DNA of 64,000 bases from an uncultured Hungatella sp. (GTDB lineage Bacteria; Bacillota; Clostridia; Lachnospirales; Lachnospiraceae), in assembly GCA_949879795.1 (NCBI GenBank), contig CATLBR010000004.1, forward strand, positions 1 through 64,000. The letters run 5' to 3'. The notes under the pieces are model-generated. The model searched no databases and was not told the DNA's origin. It saw nothing but the letters and a program-made list of their open reading frames with translations. Position 1 is the first letter of the stretch. Each line of letters opens with the position of its first letter. The position numbers and the translations under genes were made by a program. This document shows, piece after piece, positions 17,914 to 25,739 of this stretch.

Positions 17914-19101
17914 ATGGGAGAGATCAGAACAGACTACTCTGATATTCATTTTAAAGAGAATGGAAAATTAAAGCTGCTCATCATCGTGGGCTCGCGCCCG
18001 GAGATCATACGCCTGGCGGCGGTCATCAATAAGTGCCGCAAGTACTTTGATGTGATCCTGGCTCATACAGGTCAGAATTATGACTATAATCTCAATGGAA
18101 TCTTTTTTGAAAATTTGAAGATCGCTAACCCGGAGGTCTACATGGATGCCGTGGGAGATGACCTGGGCGCTACGGTGGGCAATATCATTAATTGTTCTTA
18201 CAAGCTGATGAGTCAGCTCAGGCCAGATGCGTTACTGATCCTCGGCGACACCAACAGTTGTCTGTCAGCTATTGCGGCAAAACGGCTCCACATTCCCATT
18301 TTCCATATGGAGGCGGGAAATCGGTGTAAGGATGAGTGTCTTCCGGAGGAGACCAACCGCAGGATCGTGGATATTATTTCTGATGTGAATCTTGCCTACT
18401 CGGAACACGCCAGAAAGTATCTCTATGAATGTGGGCTTCCCAAGGAGCGAGTCTACGTCACAGGCTCCCCCATGGCGGAGGTCCTGCGCCAGAATCTGCT
18501 GGAGATTGAGGTGTCGGATATCCTTGACCGGCTGGGACTGGAACCTCATGGATATATCCTTTTGTCAGCTCACAGGGAGGAGAATATCGATACGGAGAAG
18601 AATTTTTATTCCCTGTTTACAGCCATCAACAGGATGGCGGAAAAATATGACATGCCCATTCTCTATTCCTGCCATCCCAGGAGCCGGAACCGTCTGGAGA
18701 CCTCGGGATTTCAGCTGGATAAAAGGGTGATCCGCCATGAGCCCCTGGGTTTTCATGACTACAACCATCTGCAGATGAACGCCTTCGCGGTTGTGTCGGA
18801 TTCGGGGACATTGCCGGAGGAGAGCTGCTTTTTGGCCAGCATGGGCCATCCTTTCCCCGCCGTGTGTATCCGTACCTCCACGGAGCGCCCGGAGGCCCTG
18901 GATAAGGCCTGCTTTATTCTAGCGGGAATTGACGAGAAGAGTTTGCTGCAGGCGGTGGATACGGCTGTGAGTATGAATTTGGAAGAGGATTGCGGTATTC
19001 CTGTGCCGGACTATGTGGAGGAGAATGTCTCGTCCAAGATGGTGAAGGTGATCCAGAGCTATACTGGGGTCGTGGATAAGATGGTGTGGAGGAAAGGGTA
19101 G
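17914..19101 (+). CDS. capG: UDP-GlcNAc 2-epimerase-family enzyme, CapG/FnlC-like
   Basis: The protein has 395 aa. Family landmarks are KLLIIVGSRPEIIRLAAVI, HTGQNYDYNLNGIFFE, HMEAGNRCKDECLPEE, TGSPMAEVL, LLSAHREENID and VSDSGTLPEESCFL. WecB-like 2-epimerases share this fold. The preceding capF remnant points to CapG, the last step to UDP-N-acetyl-L-fucosamine. The start at 17914 (MGEIRTDYSD) has AAGGAG upstream. A longer in-frame start at 17827 is rejected because those 29 codons are CapF coding sequence read through a frameshift. With capE and capF lost, the enzyme may be an orphan, unless it epimerises another UDP-HexNAc or is served by genes elsewhere. Confidence 0.85.
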   Translation: MGEIRTDYSDIHFKENGKLKLLIIVGSRPEIIRLAAVINKCRKYFDVILAHTGQNYDYNLNGIFFENLKIANPEVYMDAVGDDLGATVGNIINCSYKLMSQLRPDALLILGDTNSCLSAIAAKRLHIPIFHMEAGNRCKDECLPEETNRRIVDIISDVNLAYSEHARKYLYECGLPKERVYVTGSPMAEVLRQNLLEIEVSDILDRLGLEPHGYILLSAHREENIDTEKNFYSLFTAINRMAEKYDMPILYSCHPRSRNRLETSGFQLDKRVIRHEPLGFHDYNHLQMNAFAVVSDSGTLPEESCFLASMGHPFPAVCIRTSTERPEALDKACFILAGIDEKSLLQAVDTAVSMNLEEDCGIPVPDYVEENVSSKMVKVIQSYTGVVDKMVWRKG

Positions 19102-19512
19102 CGTATTGCCGCGAAAAACAATTGTAGAAACATTTTGCTGCAGACGATTTTGGAGCAGACTGTAAAAGAAGGATCTTATGTTTCGATTGCTGGGATCTGA
19201 GATGGGAGAGTTATCGTGGTGCGATAATTTCACCTCGATCCAGACAAAAGGAGTCAAAGGTAGTGGATGTGGCGGGGAAAGGATGAGTATAGGGATATTG
19301 ACTGCCTGAGTTCGCTGACATGCCGTTTGAAATATAGCCTAGCAATAATAGCTTGGTGAAAATAAAAAAGTGATAGAAAAATTTTCCCCAATCTGTTATA
19401 CTGCTCTTATCAGCTAGGGATTTCTTCCCAGGGGTAATCTAAATGGTCATTGCTGATTCAGCGTATGTTCCATGATGAGTTCAGAAAAACAGATTGAAGG
19501 AGGGATATATCT
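19102..19512 (+). other. Intergenic region ending in a repeated promoter/leader
   Basis: Bases 19102-19305 hold no credible gene; one short GC-poor hairpin (GAGTTATCG...CGATAATTT, near 19208-19232) is all that was seen. From 19306 the sequence is closely repeated at 24197-24401, upstream of the second Rpn-type gene. The repeat includes an extended -10 box, a short palindromic stretch (GGGATTTCTTCCC) and the ribosome binding site. Confidence 0.6.
19394..19402 (+). promoter_or_regulatory. Extended -10 promoter element of Rpn copy A
   Basis: TGT-TATACT is a good extended -10 box about 110 bases upstream of the start codon. No good -35 hexamer lies at 17 bases. The same box is conserved in the repeat copy at 24283-24291, which supports function or recent duplication. 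Confidence 0.5.
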
Positions 19513-20556
19513 ATGGCACCAGACACATGGATAGGCCAGAGGAACACGCGGGAATTACACGAACAAAGGGTTCTGGGTGTTAAGTCCAACCGGGAGTACC
19601 AGTCTACGGTGTTCACGTCTTATTTTGGGGAGTCGGCTAACGCGGCGCGGCTGTATGAGAGCATGGTTCTGCTGGAAAGAGGATGGGAGGGCGGAGGGGA
19701 ACCGTGCGGGCTCCGCCCAGGAGAAGTTGTGGAAGGCGCGCGGGAACCTATCGCGCCAGAGGATATCGTCTTTGAGACCCTGGAAGGAGTTTTATATCTG
19801 GCCAGAAAGAATGACCTGGCTTTTACCGTAAAGAAAAAGGTCCTTGTTATCGGGGAGCATCAGTCCACGGTGAACCAAAACATGCCGCTGAGGTCCGCCA
19901 TCTACTACGGGAGGACTATGGAGCGGCTGGTGGAGCCAAGGGCCATGTACAAGTCAAAGAGGATCGAGATCCCGATCCCGGAATTCTACGTTTTCTATAA
20001 TGGGAAGACACCCCAGCCTCTTGAGCAGACGCTGTATCTTTCCGATTCCTATCTTGAAAAGACAGAGGATCCCATGTTACAATTGAAGGTGAAAGTAATC
20101 AACATCAATCTGCCGGAGGGCCATCCCCTGCTGGGCCTGTGCCGCCCGCTGTACGAGTATTCCTGGTTCACCTGGAAAGCGAGGGAATGCCTGGAGGGAG
20201 GAAAGAGCAGGGACGAGGCCATAGAGGAAGCCATGGGGGCGTGTGTGAGTCAGGGGATCATGATGGAATTTTTTCGGAGACATGGTTCGGAGGTGAGGAA
20301 TATGCTGTTTGGGGAGTTTAATCTGGAAGATGCCAGGGAAGTGTGGGAGGAAGAGGCGAGAGAGGAAGGTGGGGATTATGTTTTGGTTCAGCTGGTCAGT
20401 AGGAAACTGCGGAAAGGGAAGGGCCTGGAAGACATTGCCGATGAACTGGAGACAGAGGTGGAGAAGATCCGGGAGATCTGTAAGGCAGCTGAGCCTTTCG
20501 CGCCGGATTATGACCCAGATGATATTTTCGCGGCGGCGCGAAATCGAGCTTATTGA
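19513..20556 (+). CDS. Rpn-family (PD-(D/E)XK nuclease superfamily) protein, full-length copy
   Basis: The protein has 347 aa. The N-terminal region REYQSTVFTSYFGESANAARL resembles the DxxFKxxFG-type start of Rpn/PDDEXK_2 proteins. The core is TLEGVLYLARKNDLAFTVKK, then VLVIGEHQSTVNQNMPLRSA, where E115-x-Q117 corresponds to the ExK/ExQ catalytic pair. The C-terminal third is a charged helical region ending in a small domain (GKGLEDIADELETEVEKIRE) common to these proteins. Known members are recombination-promoting DNA endonucleases, but most are untested. The start ATG has AAGGAGGG upstream. Three further copies or relics lie within 6 kb and bracket a sugar-nucleotide cassette. Confidence 0.7.
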   Translation: MAPDTWIGQRNTRELHEQRVLGVKSNREYQSTVFTSYFGESANAARLYESMVLLERGWEGGGEPCGLRPGEVVEGAREPIAPEDIVFETLEGVLYLARKNDLAFTVKKKVLVIGEHQSTVNQNMPLRSAIYYGRTMERLVEPRAMYKSKRIEIPIPEFYVFYNGKTPQPLEQTLYLSDSYLEKTEDPMLQLKVKVININLPEGHPLLGLCRPLYEYSWFTWKARECLEGGKSRDEAIEEAMGACVSQGIMMEFFRRHGSEVRNMLFGEFNLEDAREVWEEEAREEGGDYVLVQLVSRKLRKGKGLEDIADELETEVEKIREICKAAEPFAPDYDPDDIFAAARNRAY

Positions 20557-20730
20557 CTCTAAGTGCCTATATCGACCATTAATAACGAACGATACCTTCC
20601 GTTGTCGGCAGGGCTGCCAGAAAACGCCTTCTCTCCGTGACTGATTGCACACGAAGAGGATTGTATTTTGCTTGATTGGGTGGGTCAATTTTCCACATAA
20701 AACCTGGGCAGTTTTAATTTAGAAATCATC
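20557..20730 (+). other. Short gap between Rpn copy A and its truncated relative
   Basis: No ORF with family resemblance, terminator or promoter was recognised in these 174 bases. The last 20 bases become similar to the middle of copy A. Confidence 0.4.
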
Positions 20731-21108
20731 AGAGATCCCATGTTACAATTGAAAGTAAAAGTGATTAGCATGAGCCAAGGGATCATGACGGACTTTATTC
20801 GGAGACATGGCTCGGAGGTGAGGAATATGCTGTTTGGGGAGTTTAATCTGGAAGATGCTAGGGAAGTGTGGGAGGAAGAGGCGAGAGAGGAAGGTGGGGA
20901 TTATGTTCTGGTTCAGCTGGTCAGCAGGAAACTGCGGAAAGGGAAGGGCCTGGAAGACATTGCCGACGAGTTGGAGACAGAGGTGGGGAAGATCCGGGAG
21001 ATCTGTGAGGCGGCTGAGCCTTTCGCGCCGGATTATGACCCGGATGATATTTTTAAAGCAGTGCTAAATCGGGCTTTTAACACCGGGAAGGTGAGTACTT
21101 TGAGGTGA
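20731..21108 (+). pseudogene. Truncated Rpn-type gene (C-terminal fragment with an internal deletion)
   Basis: The fragment begins at the point equivalent to PMLQLKVKVI in copy A, jumps at once to SQGIMTDFIRRHGSEVRN, then follows copy A to the C terminus (GKGLEDIADELETEVGKIRE...DPDDIF). The whole nuclease core and the PLYEYSWFTWKARECLEGG region are missing. An open frame remains from the ATG at 20740, so a peptide of 122 aa could be made, but there is no ribosome binding site at a sensible distance. It is best read as a relic left by recombination. Confidence 0.75.
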
Positions 21109-21174
21109 TAGTGGCTTGCCCAGGCCAGAATTTTGCCTGGCGGGGAGTTTAAGAAAGAGAAGGAGTCAAAACAA

Positions 21175-22266
21175 ATGAAACAGCAAAACATCAGCCTGGA
21201 AAACAAAACGATCCTGATAACCGGATCGGCAGGTTTTATCGGCAGCAATCTGGTTTTAGAACTGCTGCGCGTTTGCGAATCAGTCAATATAATCGGTATT
21301 GACAATCTCAATGATTACTATGATGTATCCATCAAAGAGTGGAGATTAAAAGAAATCGAGAAAACCGCAAAACAGCACCCGGCCTCTGCCTGGACCTTTA
21401 TCAAAGGAAACATCGCGGATAAATCCGCTGTTGACAGCATTTTTCAAAACCATCGTCCGCAGATAGTGGTCAACCTGGCCGCTCAGGCGGGAGTGCGCTA
21501 TTCTATTACAAATCCGGATGTGTATATGGAATCCAACCTGATTGGTTTCTACAACATCCTGGAGGCATGCCGCCACTCCTACGACGGCGGCAGCGCGGGG
21601 GTAGAGCATCTGGTATATGCATCCTCTTCATCAGTCTATGGCTCCAACAAAAAGGTGCCGTACTCCACGGAGGATAAAGTGGACAACCCGATATCTCTTT
21701 ACGCCGCCACCAAGAAGAGCAATGAGCTGCTGGCCCACGCCTACAGCAAGCTCTACAACATCCCTTCCACAGGTCTTCGGTTTTTCACGGTGTATGGCCC
21801 CGCAGGGCGTCCGGACATGGCATATTTTGGCTTTACGGACAAGCTGCTGAAAGGCGAGACCATCCAGATCTTCAATTACGGCAACTGTAAGAGGGATTTC
21901 ACCTATGTGGACGATATTGTGGAAGGAGTCAAGCGGGTGATGCAGGGAGCGCCGGAGAGGAAGATTGGGGAGGACGGACTCCCGGTGCCTCCCTACGCGG
22001 TCTACAACATCGGCAACAGCAGTCCGGAGAACCTTCTGGATTTCGTGGATATTCTGCAGCAGGAGCTGATCGGAGCGGGGATTCTCCCGGAGGATTATGA
22101 TTTTGAGGCCCACAAAAAGCTGGTTCCCATGCAGCCGGGAGATGTGCCGGTGACCTACGCGGATACTGCCGCACTGGAGAGGGATTTCGGTTTCAGGCCA
22201 AGTACCGGCCTGAGGGACGGGTTGAGGAAGTTTGCCCGGTGGTACAAAGAATTTTATAAAGTTTGA
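21175..22266 (+). CDS. NAD-dependent sugar epimerase, UDP-glucuronate 4-epimerase (CapI) type
   Basis: This extended SDR enzyme of 363 aa converts UDP-GlcA to UDP-GalA or a similar pair. Motifs are ILITGSAGFIGSNLVLELL (NAD), DNLNDYYDV, NLAAQAGVRYSI, YASSSSVYGS, the catalytic YAATKKSNE, RFFTVYGPAGRPDMAYF, and YGNCKRDFTYVDDIVEG. The NLNDYYD and GRPDMA patterns are those of the glucuronate-epimerase branch and not GalE. The ATG at 21175 has AAGGAG nine bases upstream; the in-frame TTG at 21133 has no such site. The next gene starts 14 bases downstream. The context suggests UDP-galacturonate supply for the polysaccharide. Confidence 0.88.
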   Translation: MKQQNISLENKTILITGSAGFIGSNLVLELLRVCESVNIIGIDNLNDYYDVSIKEWRLKEIEKTAKQHPASAWTFIKGNIADKSAVDSIFQNHRPQIVVNLAAQAGVRYSITNPDVYMESNLIGFYNILEACRHSYDGGSAGVEHLVYASSSSVYGSNKKVPYSTEDKVDNPISLYAATKKSNELLAHAYSKLYNIPSTGLRFFTVYGPAGRPDMAYFGFTDKLLKGETIQIFNYGNCKRDFTYVDDIVEGVKRVMQGAPERKIGEDGLPVPPYAVYNIGNSSPENLLDFVDILQQELIGAGILPEDYDFEAHKKLVPMQPGDVPVTYADTAALERDFGFRPSTGLRDGLRKFARWYKEFYKV

Positions 22267-22280
22267 TTGAGGTGGCCTCT

Positions 22281-23456
22281 ATGGAATGTGTTAAAATTTA
22301 CGAGTCTCTTTACAGGAAGTCTCCGTCTGGGGTGGCGTTCTGCCCTTACCGTATTTCGCCCTTGGGCGCTCATATTGACCACCAGTTCGGAAAGATCAAT
22401 GGTCTGGCTATTGACAAGGGCATCCATTTTGCCTACTCCAAAAAGGAGTCGGGCATCTGTGAGGTGCAGTCGGTGAATTTTCCGGGAAAGCGGGCGCAGT
22501 TTCATGTGTCTTCTGTGCCGGAGACAAAGCAGAACGACTGGGCCGACCACCTGCGGGGAGCGGCGCTGATTCTGGGCCAGTCGTATAAACTCCGCTATGG
22601 GGTCGCGGGGGTGCTGGAGGGGAGCCTGCCGATCGGTGGTTTGTCTTCTTCGGCGGCGGTCATTATCGTATTTCTGTCTGCACTGTGCAGGGTAAATGAT
22701 ATCCGCCTCAGTGAGTGGGAGATGATCATGACGGCCAAGGCGGCTGAGAATCAGTATGTGGGTGTCAACTGCGGCAAATTGGACCAGAGCTGTGAGGTTC
22801 TGTGCAGGAAGGGCCAGCTTCTGTATCTGGACACAAGGGACGACTCTTACGAGTTGATTCCCACGGCTCCCCATATGCAGGATTATAAAATTGCCATATT
22901 TTTTTCCGGGCTGGAGCGCAGCCTGGCCAACAGCAAGTACAATGCCAGGCAGGATGAATGCAAAGCGGCCGCATTTGCCCTGAAGGCATTTGCCGGGATG
23001 GATTATGAAAAATTCGTGGACACGCGCCTGCGGGATGTGCCGGAGGAGATATACCGCAGGTATGAGGGCAGCCTGCCGGAGAACTGGAGGAAGCGGGCGG
23101 AGCACTATTATACCGAGTATGCCCGGGCCGAGGCAGGCGCTCAGGCATGGCGGAAAGGGGATCTGAGGGAGTACGGCCGTCTGGTGTTTGAATCCGGCTA
23201 CAGCTCGGTACATAATTACGAGAGCGGCTGTCCGGAGCTGATCAAGCTGTACGAGATCATGTGCCATATGGACGGCATTTATGGAGGACGCTTCTCAGGC
23301 GCGGGCTTTAAGGGCTGCTGCATGGCGCTGATCGACCCGAAGTTCGCGGAGAGTATTGAACGCAAGGTGGAAGAAGAATACCTGAAAGAGTTCCCTGCGC
23401 TGAAGGGCAGGTATCAGTTCGCGCTGTGCGAGAGTGCCGACGGAGTGGTGATGTAG
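22281..23456 (+). CDS. GHMP-family sugar kinase, galacturonokinase/galactokinase-like
   Basis: This kinase of 391 aa phosphorylates the anomeric position of a sugar. Motif 1 is YRISPLGAHIDHQFG, motif 2 GGLSSSAAV, and motif 3 GGRFSGAGFKGCCMAL. The PLGAHIDHQ form of motif 1 is the one seen in plant-type galacturonokinases; classical GalK has GEHTDYN-like sequence. The ATG at 22281 has GAGGTGG upstream; the in-frame TTG at 22263 overlaps the epimerase stop region. With an epimerase before it and a nucleotidyltransferase after it, a salvage route (sugar to sugar-1-P to NDP-sugar) is plausible. Galactokinase is the alternative. Confidence 0.8.
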   Translation: MECVKIYESLYRKSPSGVAFCPYRISPLGAHIDHQFGKINGLAIDKGIHFAYSKKESGICEVQSVNFPGKRAQFHVSSVPETKQNDWADHLRGAALILGQSYKLRYGVAGVLEGSLPIGGLSSSAAVIIVFLSALCRVNDIRLSEWEMIMTAKAAENQYVGVNCGKLDQSCEVLCRKGQLLYLDTRDDSYELIPTAPHMQDYKIAIFFSGLERSLANSKYNARQDECKAAAFALKAFAGMDYEKFVDTRLRDVPEEIYRRYEGSLPENWRKRAEHYYTEYARAEAGAQAWRKGDLREYGRLVFESGYSSVHNYESGCPELIKLYEIMCHMDGIYGGRFSGAGFKGCCMALIDPKFAESIERKVEEEYLKEFPALKGRYQFALCESADGVVM

Positions 23457-23471
23457 GAGGTAATATCACAT

Positions 23472-24200
23472 ATGAAATGTCTGATTCTTGCGGCGGGGTA
23501 TGCCACGAGGCTGTACCCGCTGACCGAAAATTTCCCCAAGCCCCTGCTGAAGATTGGGGAAAAGACCATCCTGGACTGGCTGGTGGACGATGTGTCTGCG
23601 GCCGTCGGGGAGTTTATTGTGGTCACCAACCACAAGTTCGCAGGCCATTTTGAAGATTGGGCAGGGACGAAAGGGGAGAAAATCACGGTGGTGGATGACG
23701 GGACCTCCACTAACGAGACCCGGCTGGGGGCGGTGAGGGACATTGCACTGGGCCTGCAGGGGAACAGGGAGGATGTCCTGGTCATGGCAGGAGATAACGT
23801 GCTGGATTTTTCTCTGCTGTCTTTTGTGGAGTTTTTCAGGGAGAAGGGCGCCTCCTGTGTCATGACTCACGAGGAGAACTGCCTGGAGAAACAGCGCAAG
23901 ACGGCGATAATTACCTTTGATGAACATAAGCGTATCAAGTCCTATGAAGAGAAGCCGCGGCAGCCTAAGGGAAACCATGCGGTACCGCCGTTTTACTGTT
24001 ATAAGGCGGAGGATGCAGCGAGGATCCAGGAGGCCCTGGCGGAAGGTTGCGCCGCTGACGCGCCGGGCTCATTCGCGGCATGGCTGTCAGGGCATGCGCC
24101 TCTGTACGCATATGAGATGCCGGGGAGGCGCTATGATATCGGTGATGAGGCCAGCTATCGGCGGGTGAAGGAGGAGTATAAGGGGATTAGCTGTCTCTGA
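23472..24200 (+). CDS. Nucleotidyltransferase (NDP-sugar pyrophosphorylase family)
   Basis: This protein of 242 aa has the RmlA/GlmU N-terminal fold. Signature MKCLILAAGYATRLYPLTEN (GxGTRLxPLT-like), the Lys in FPKPLLKIGEK, and VMAGDNVLDF where the metal-binding Asp sits. The C-terminal part (SYEEKPRQPKGNH, GRRYDIGDEASY) matches small sugar nucleotidyltransferases. It would use the sugar-1-phosphate from the preceding kinase. Its TGA stop is inside the start of Rpn repeat copy B, so the right end of the cassette is exactly at the repeat boundary. The nucleotide and sugar used are not readable from sequence. Confidence 0.85.
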   Translation: MKCLILAAGYATRLYPLTENFPKPLLKIGEKTILDWLVDDVSAAVGEFIVVTNHKFAGHFEDWAGTKGEKITVVDDGTSTNETRLGAVRDIALGLQGNREDVLVMAGDNVLDFSLLSFVEFFREKGASCVMTHEENCLEKQRKTAIITFDEHKRIKSYEEKPRQPKGNHAVPPFYCYKAEDAARIQEALAEGCAADAPGSFAAWLSGHAPLYAYEMPGRRYDIGDEASYRRVKEEYKGISCL

Positions 24201-24282
24201 GTTTGCGGACATGCCGTATAAATATGCCCAGCAATAATAGCCCGGTAAAATTAATAAAGTGATAGAAAAATTTCCCCCAATC

Positions 24283-24291
24283 TGTTATACT
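24283..24291 (+). promoter_or_regulatory. Extended -10 promoter element of Rpn copy B
   Basis: TGT-TATACT is identical to the element in copy A and lies about 110 bases upstream of the start codon. The -35 region is poor. Confidence 0.5.
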
Positions 24292-24401
24292 GTTTTCATC
24301 AGCCAGGGATTTCTTCCCAGGGGTAATCTAAATGGTCATTGCTGCTTCAGCGTATGTTCCATGATGAGTTCAGAATAACAGATTGAAGGAAGGGTATGCC
24401 T

Positions 24402-25220
24402 ATGGCACCAGATACATTGACAGGCCAGAAGAACGCGCGGGAATTACACGAACAAAGGGTTCTGGCTTTCAAGTCCAACCGGGAGTACCAGTCTACGGTG
24501 AACCAAGACATGCCGCTGAGGTCCGCCATCTACTACGGGAGGACTATGGAGTGGCTGGTGGAGCCAAGGGCCATGTACAAGTCAAAGAGGATCAAGATCC
24601 CGATCCCGGAATTCTACGTTTTCTATAATGGAAAGGTCTCCCAGCCTCTGGAGCAGACATTGTATCTTTCCGATTCCTATCTTGAAAAGACAGAGGATCC
24701 CATGTTACAATTGAAGGTGAAAGTAATCAACATCAATCTGCCGGAGGGTCATCCCCTGCTGGGCCTGTGCCGCCCGCTGTACGAGTACTCCTGGTTCACC
24801 TGGAAAGCGAGGGAATGCCTGGAGGGAGGAAAGAGCAGGGACGAGGCCATAGAGGCGTGTGTGAGTCAGGGGATCATGACGGAGTTTATCCGGAGACATG
24901 GCTCGGAGGTGAGGAATATGCTGTTTGGGGAGTTTAATTTGGAAGATGCCAGGGAAGTGTGGGAGGAAGAGGCAAGAGAGGAAGGCCGCGCGGAAGGTCA
25001 TGCGGAAGGCTGGGGTGAAGGCAGGGATTATGCGCTGGTTCAGCTGGTCAGCAGGAAACTGAGGAAAGGGAAGGGCCCGGAAAACATTGCCGATGAATTG
25101 GAGACAGATGTGGAGAAGAACCGGGAGATCTGTAAGGCAGCTGAGCCTTTCGCGCCGGATTATGACCCGGATGATATTTTTAAAGCAGCGCGAAATCGGG
25201 TGTTAATACCAAGAAGGTAA
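24402..25220 (+). pseudogene. Rpn-type gene with an in-frame 87-codon deletion of the nuclease core
   Basis: From the ATG equivalent to copy A (24402; a second ATG at 24396 is in frame) the product follows copy A to NREYQSTV. It then jumps directly to NQDMPLRSAIYY. The two QSTV-coding sites in copy A (19600-19611 and 19861-19872, one mismatch in 12 bases) are 261 bases apart, and exactly the stretch between them is missing. The lost part includes FTSYFG, the LEGVLYLARKND region and the E-H of the EHQ motif. The frame stays open for 272 aa. Near the C terminus it has extra EGRAEGHAEGWGEGR residues not in copy A. Nuclease activity is not expected. Confidence 0.75.
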
Positions 25221-25289
25221 GTGCATTGATGTGATAGTGGTTATCACAGGCCAGAAGTGTGTTTTTGCGGGAAAGCGAAAAGGAGTGGA

Positions 25290-25400
25290 ATGGGAGAAAA
25301 AGATACAGCGTTTGCGGTGAAGAAAAGGGTTCTTGTCAGGACTTTTGGTACTGTTAAAGGATTTACACTTTTTAGGAAATCCGCTATAATGAGGTTGTAG
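25290..25400 (+). pseudogene. Tiny Rpn-gene relic
   Basis: A 36-residue frame with AAAAGGAG before its ATG reads GEKDTAFAVKKRVLV, which matches NDLAFTVKKKVLV of Rpn copy A. It then diverges (RTFGTVKGFTL) and stops at TAG 25398-25400. The promoter of the next small gene lies inside its 3' part. It looks like a leftover of the part missing from copy B, or of an older copy. Confidence 0.5.
25362..25390 (+). promoter_or_regulatory. Near-consensus sigma-A-type promoter
   Basis: TTTACA (25362-25367), a 17-base spacer, and TATAAT (25385-25390), placed about 50 bases before the start of the small gene at 25443. Confidence 0.75.
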
Positions 25401-25442
25401 CGGTATGTTATTAAGAAATCGATCAAAAGGCGGTGAAGGGAG

Positions 25443-25625
25443 ATGGCACAAGAAGTGACTGAAAAAGAACTGATTACAGTAACAATTGATAATTATATGA
25501 ATCTCCAGCGCATTAAAAAGGCAAATGGAGGCAATGAAAACCAAGAACTTGATTACCAATTAAAGGGGTTGATTGCTAAATTATCCAGTTTTGGCGTAAA
25601 TATTGAAGATTTGACGCTTAAATAG
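25443..25625 (+). CDS. Small protein of unknown function (60 aa)
   Basis: This short soluble charged protein of 60 aa (MAQEVTEKELITVTIDNY...) has a predicted helix-rich middle (NYMNLQRIKKANGG) and no membrane segment or Cys. A GAAGGGAG site precedes the ATG, a near-consensus promoter lies just upstream, and a strong hairpin terminator follows 45 bases after the stop. This makes a complete monocistronic unit. I do not recognise a family. It sits directly after the Rpn repeats and before the convergent flavoprotein gene. Confidence 0.65.
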   Translation: MAQEVTEKELITVTIDNYMNLQRIKKANGGNENQELDYQLKGLIAKLSSFGVNIEDLTLK

Positions 25626-25670
25626 GGACATTATTACCAGATATTCGTCAGAATCAGAAGGTTCACAGAC

Positions 25671-25727
25671 AATCCCCAGGCAGTTCCGGCAAAAACACAA
25701 GACTTTCACCGGAACTGCCTGGGGATT
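25671..25727. terminator. Bidirectional hairpin terminator between convergent genes
   Basis: A 19-bp perfect stem (25671-25689 with 25709-25727) surrounds a 19-base loop. It separates the small + strand gene from the flavoprotein on the minus strand. T runs on either side are short, so efficiency is uncertain. Confidence 0.7.
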
Positions 25728-25739
25728 TCATTTAAAGAA

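Larger units (their letters stand above)
19306..20556 (+). repeat. Rpn-gene repeat, copy A (leader plus full gene)
   Basis: The segment resembles 24197-25258 closely at DNA level across leader and gene, except for a 261-base stretch missing from the second copy. Its 3' gene part also resembles 20731-21130. The copies share orientation. Confidence 0.85.
24197..25258 (+). repeat. Rpn-gene repeat, copy B (leader plus internally deleted gene)
   Basis: The segment is a close DNA copy of 19306-20556 in the same orientation, lacking 261 bases of the coding part. Its last ~40 bases (GTGATAGTGG...CAGGCCAGAA) also match 21096-21130 after the truncated copy. Copies A and B are thus direct repeats about 4.9 kb apart. 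Confidence 0.85.

Noticed and set aside
19306-25258. Composite transposon made by the two Rpn repeats
   Set aside because: No terminal inverted repeats, target duplications or recognised transposase go with the repeats. Homologous direct repeats are all that is seen.
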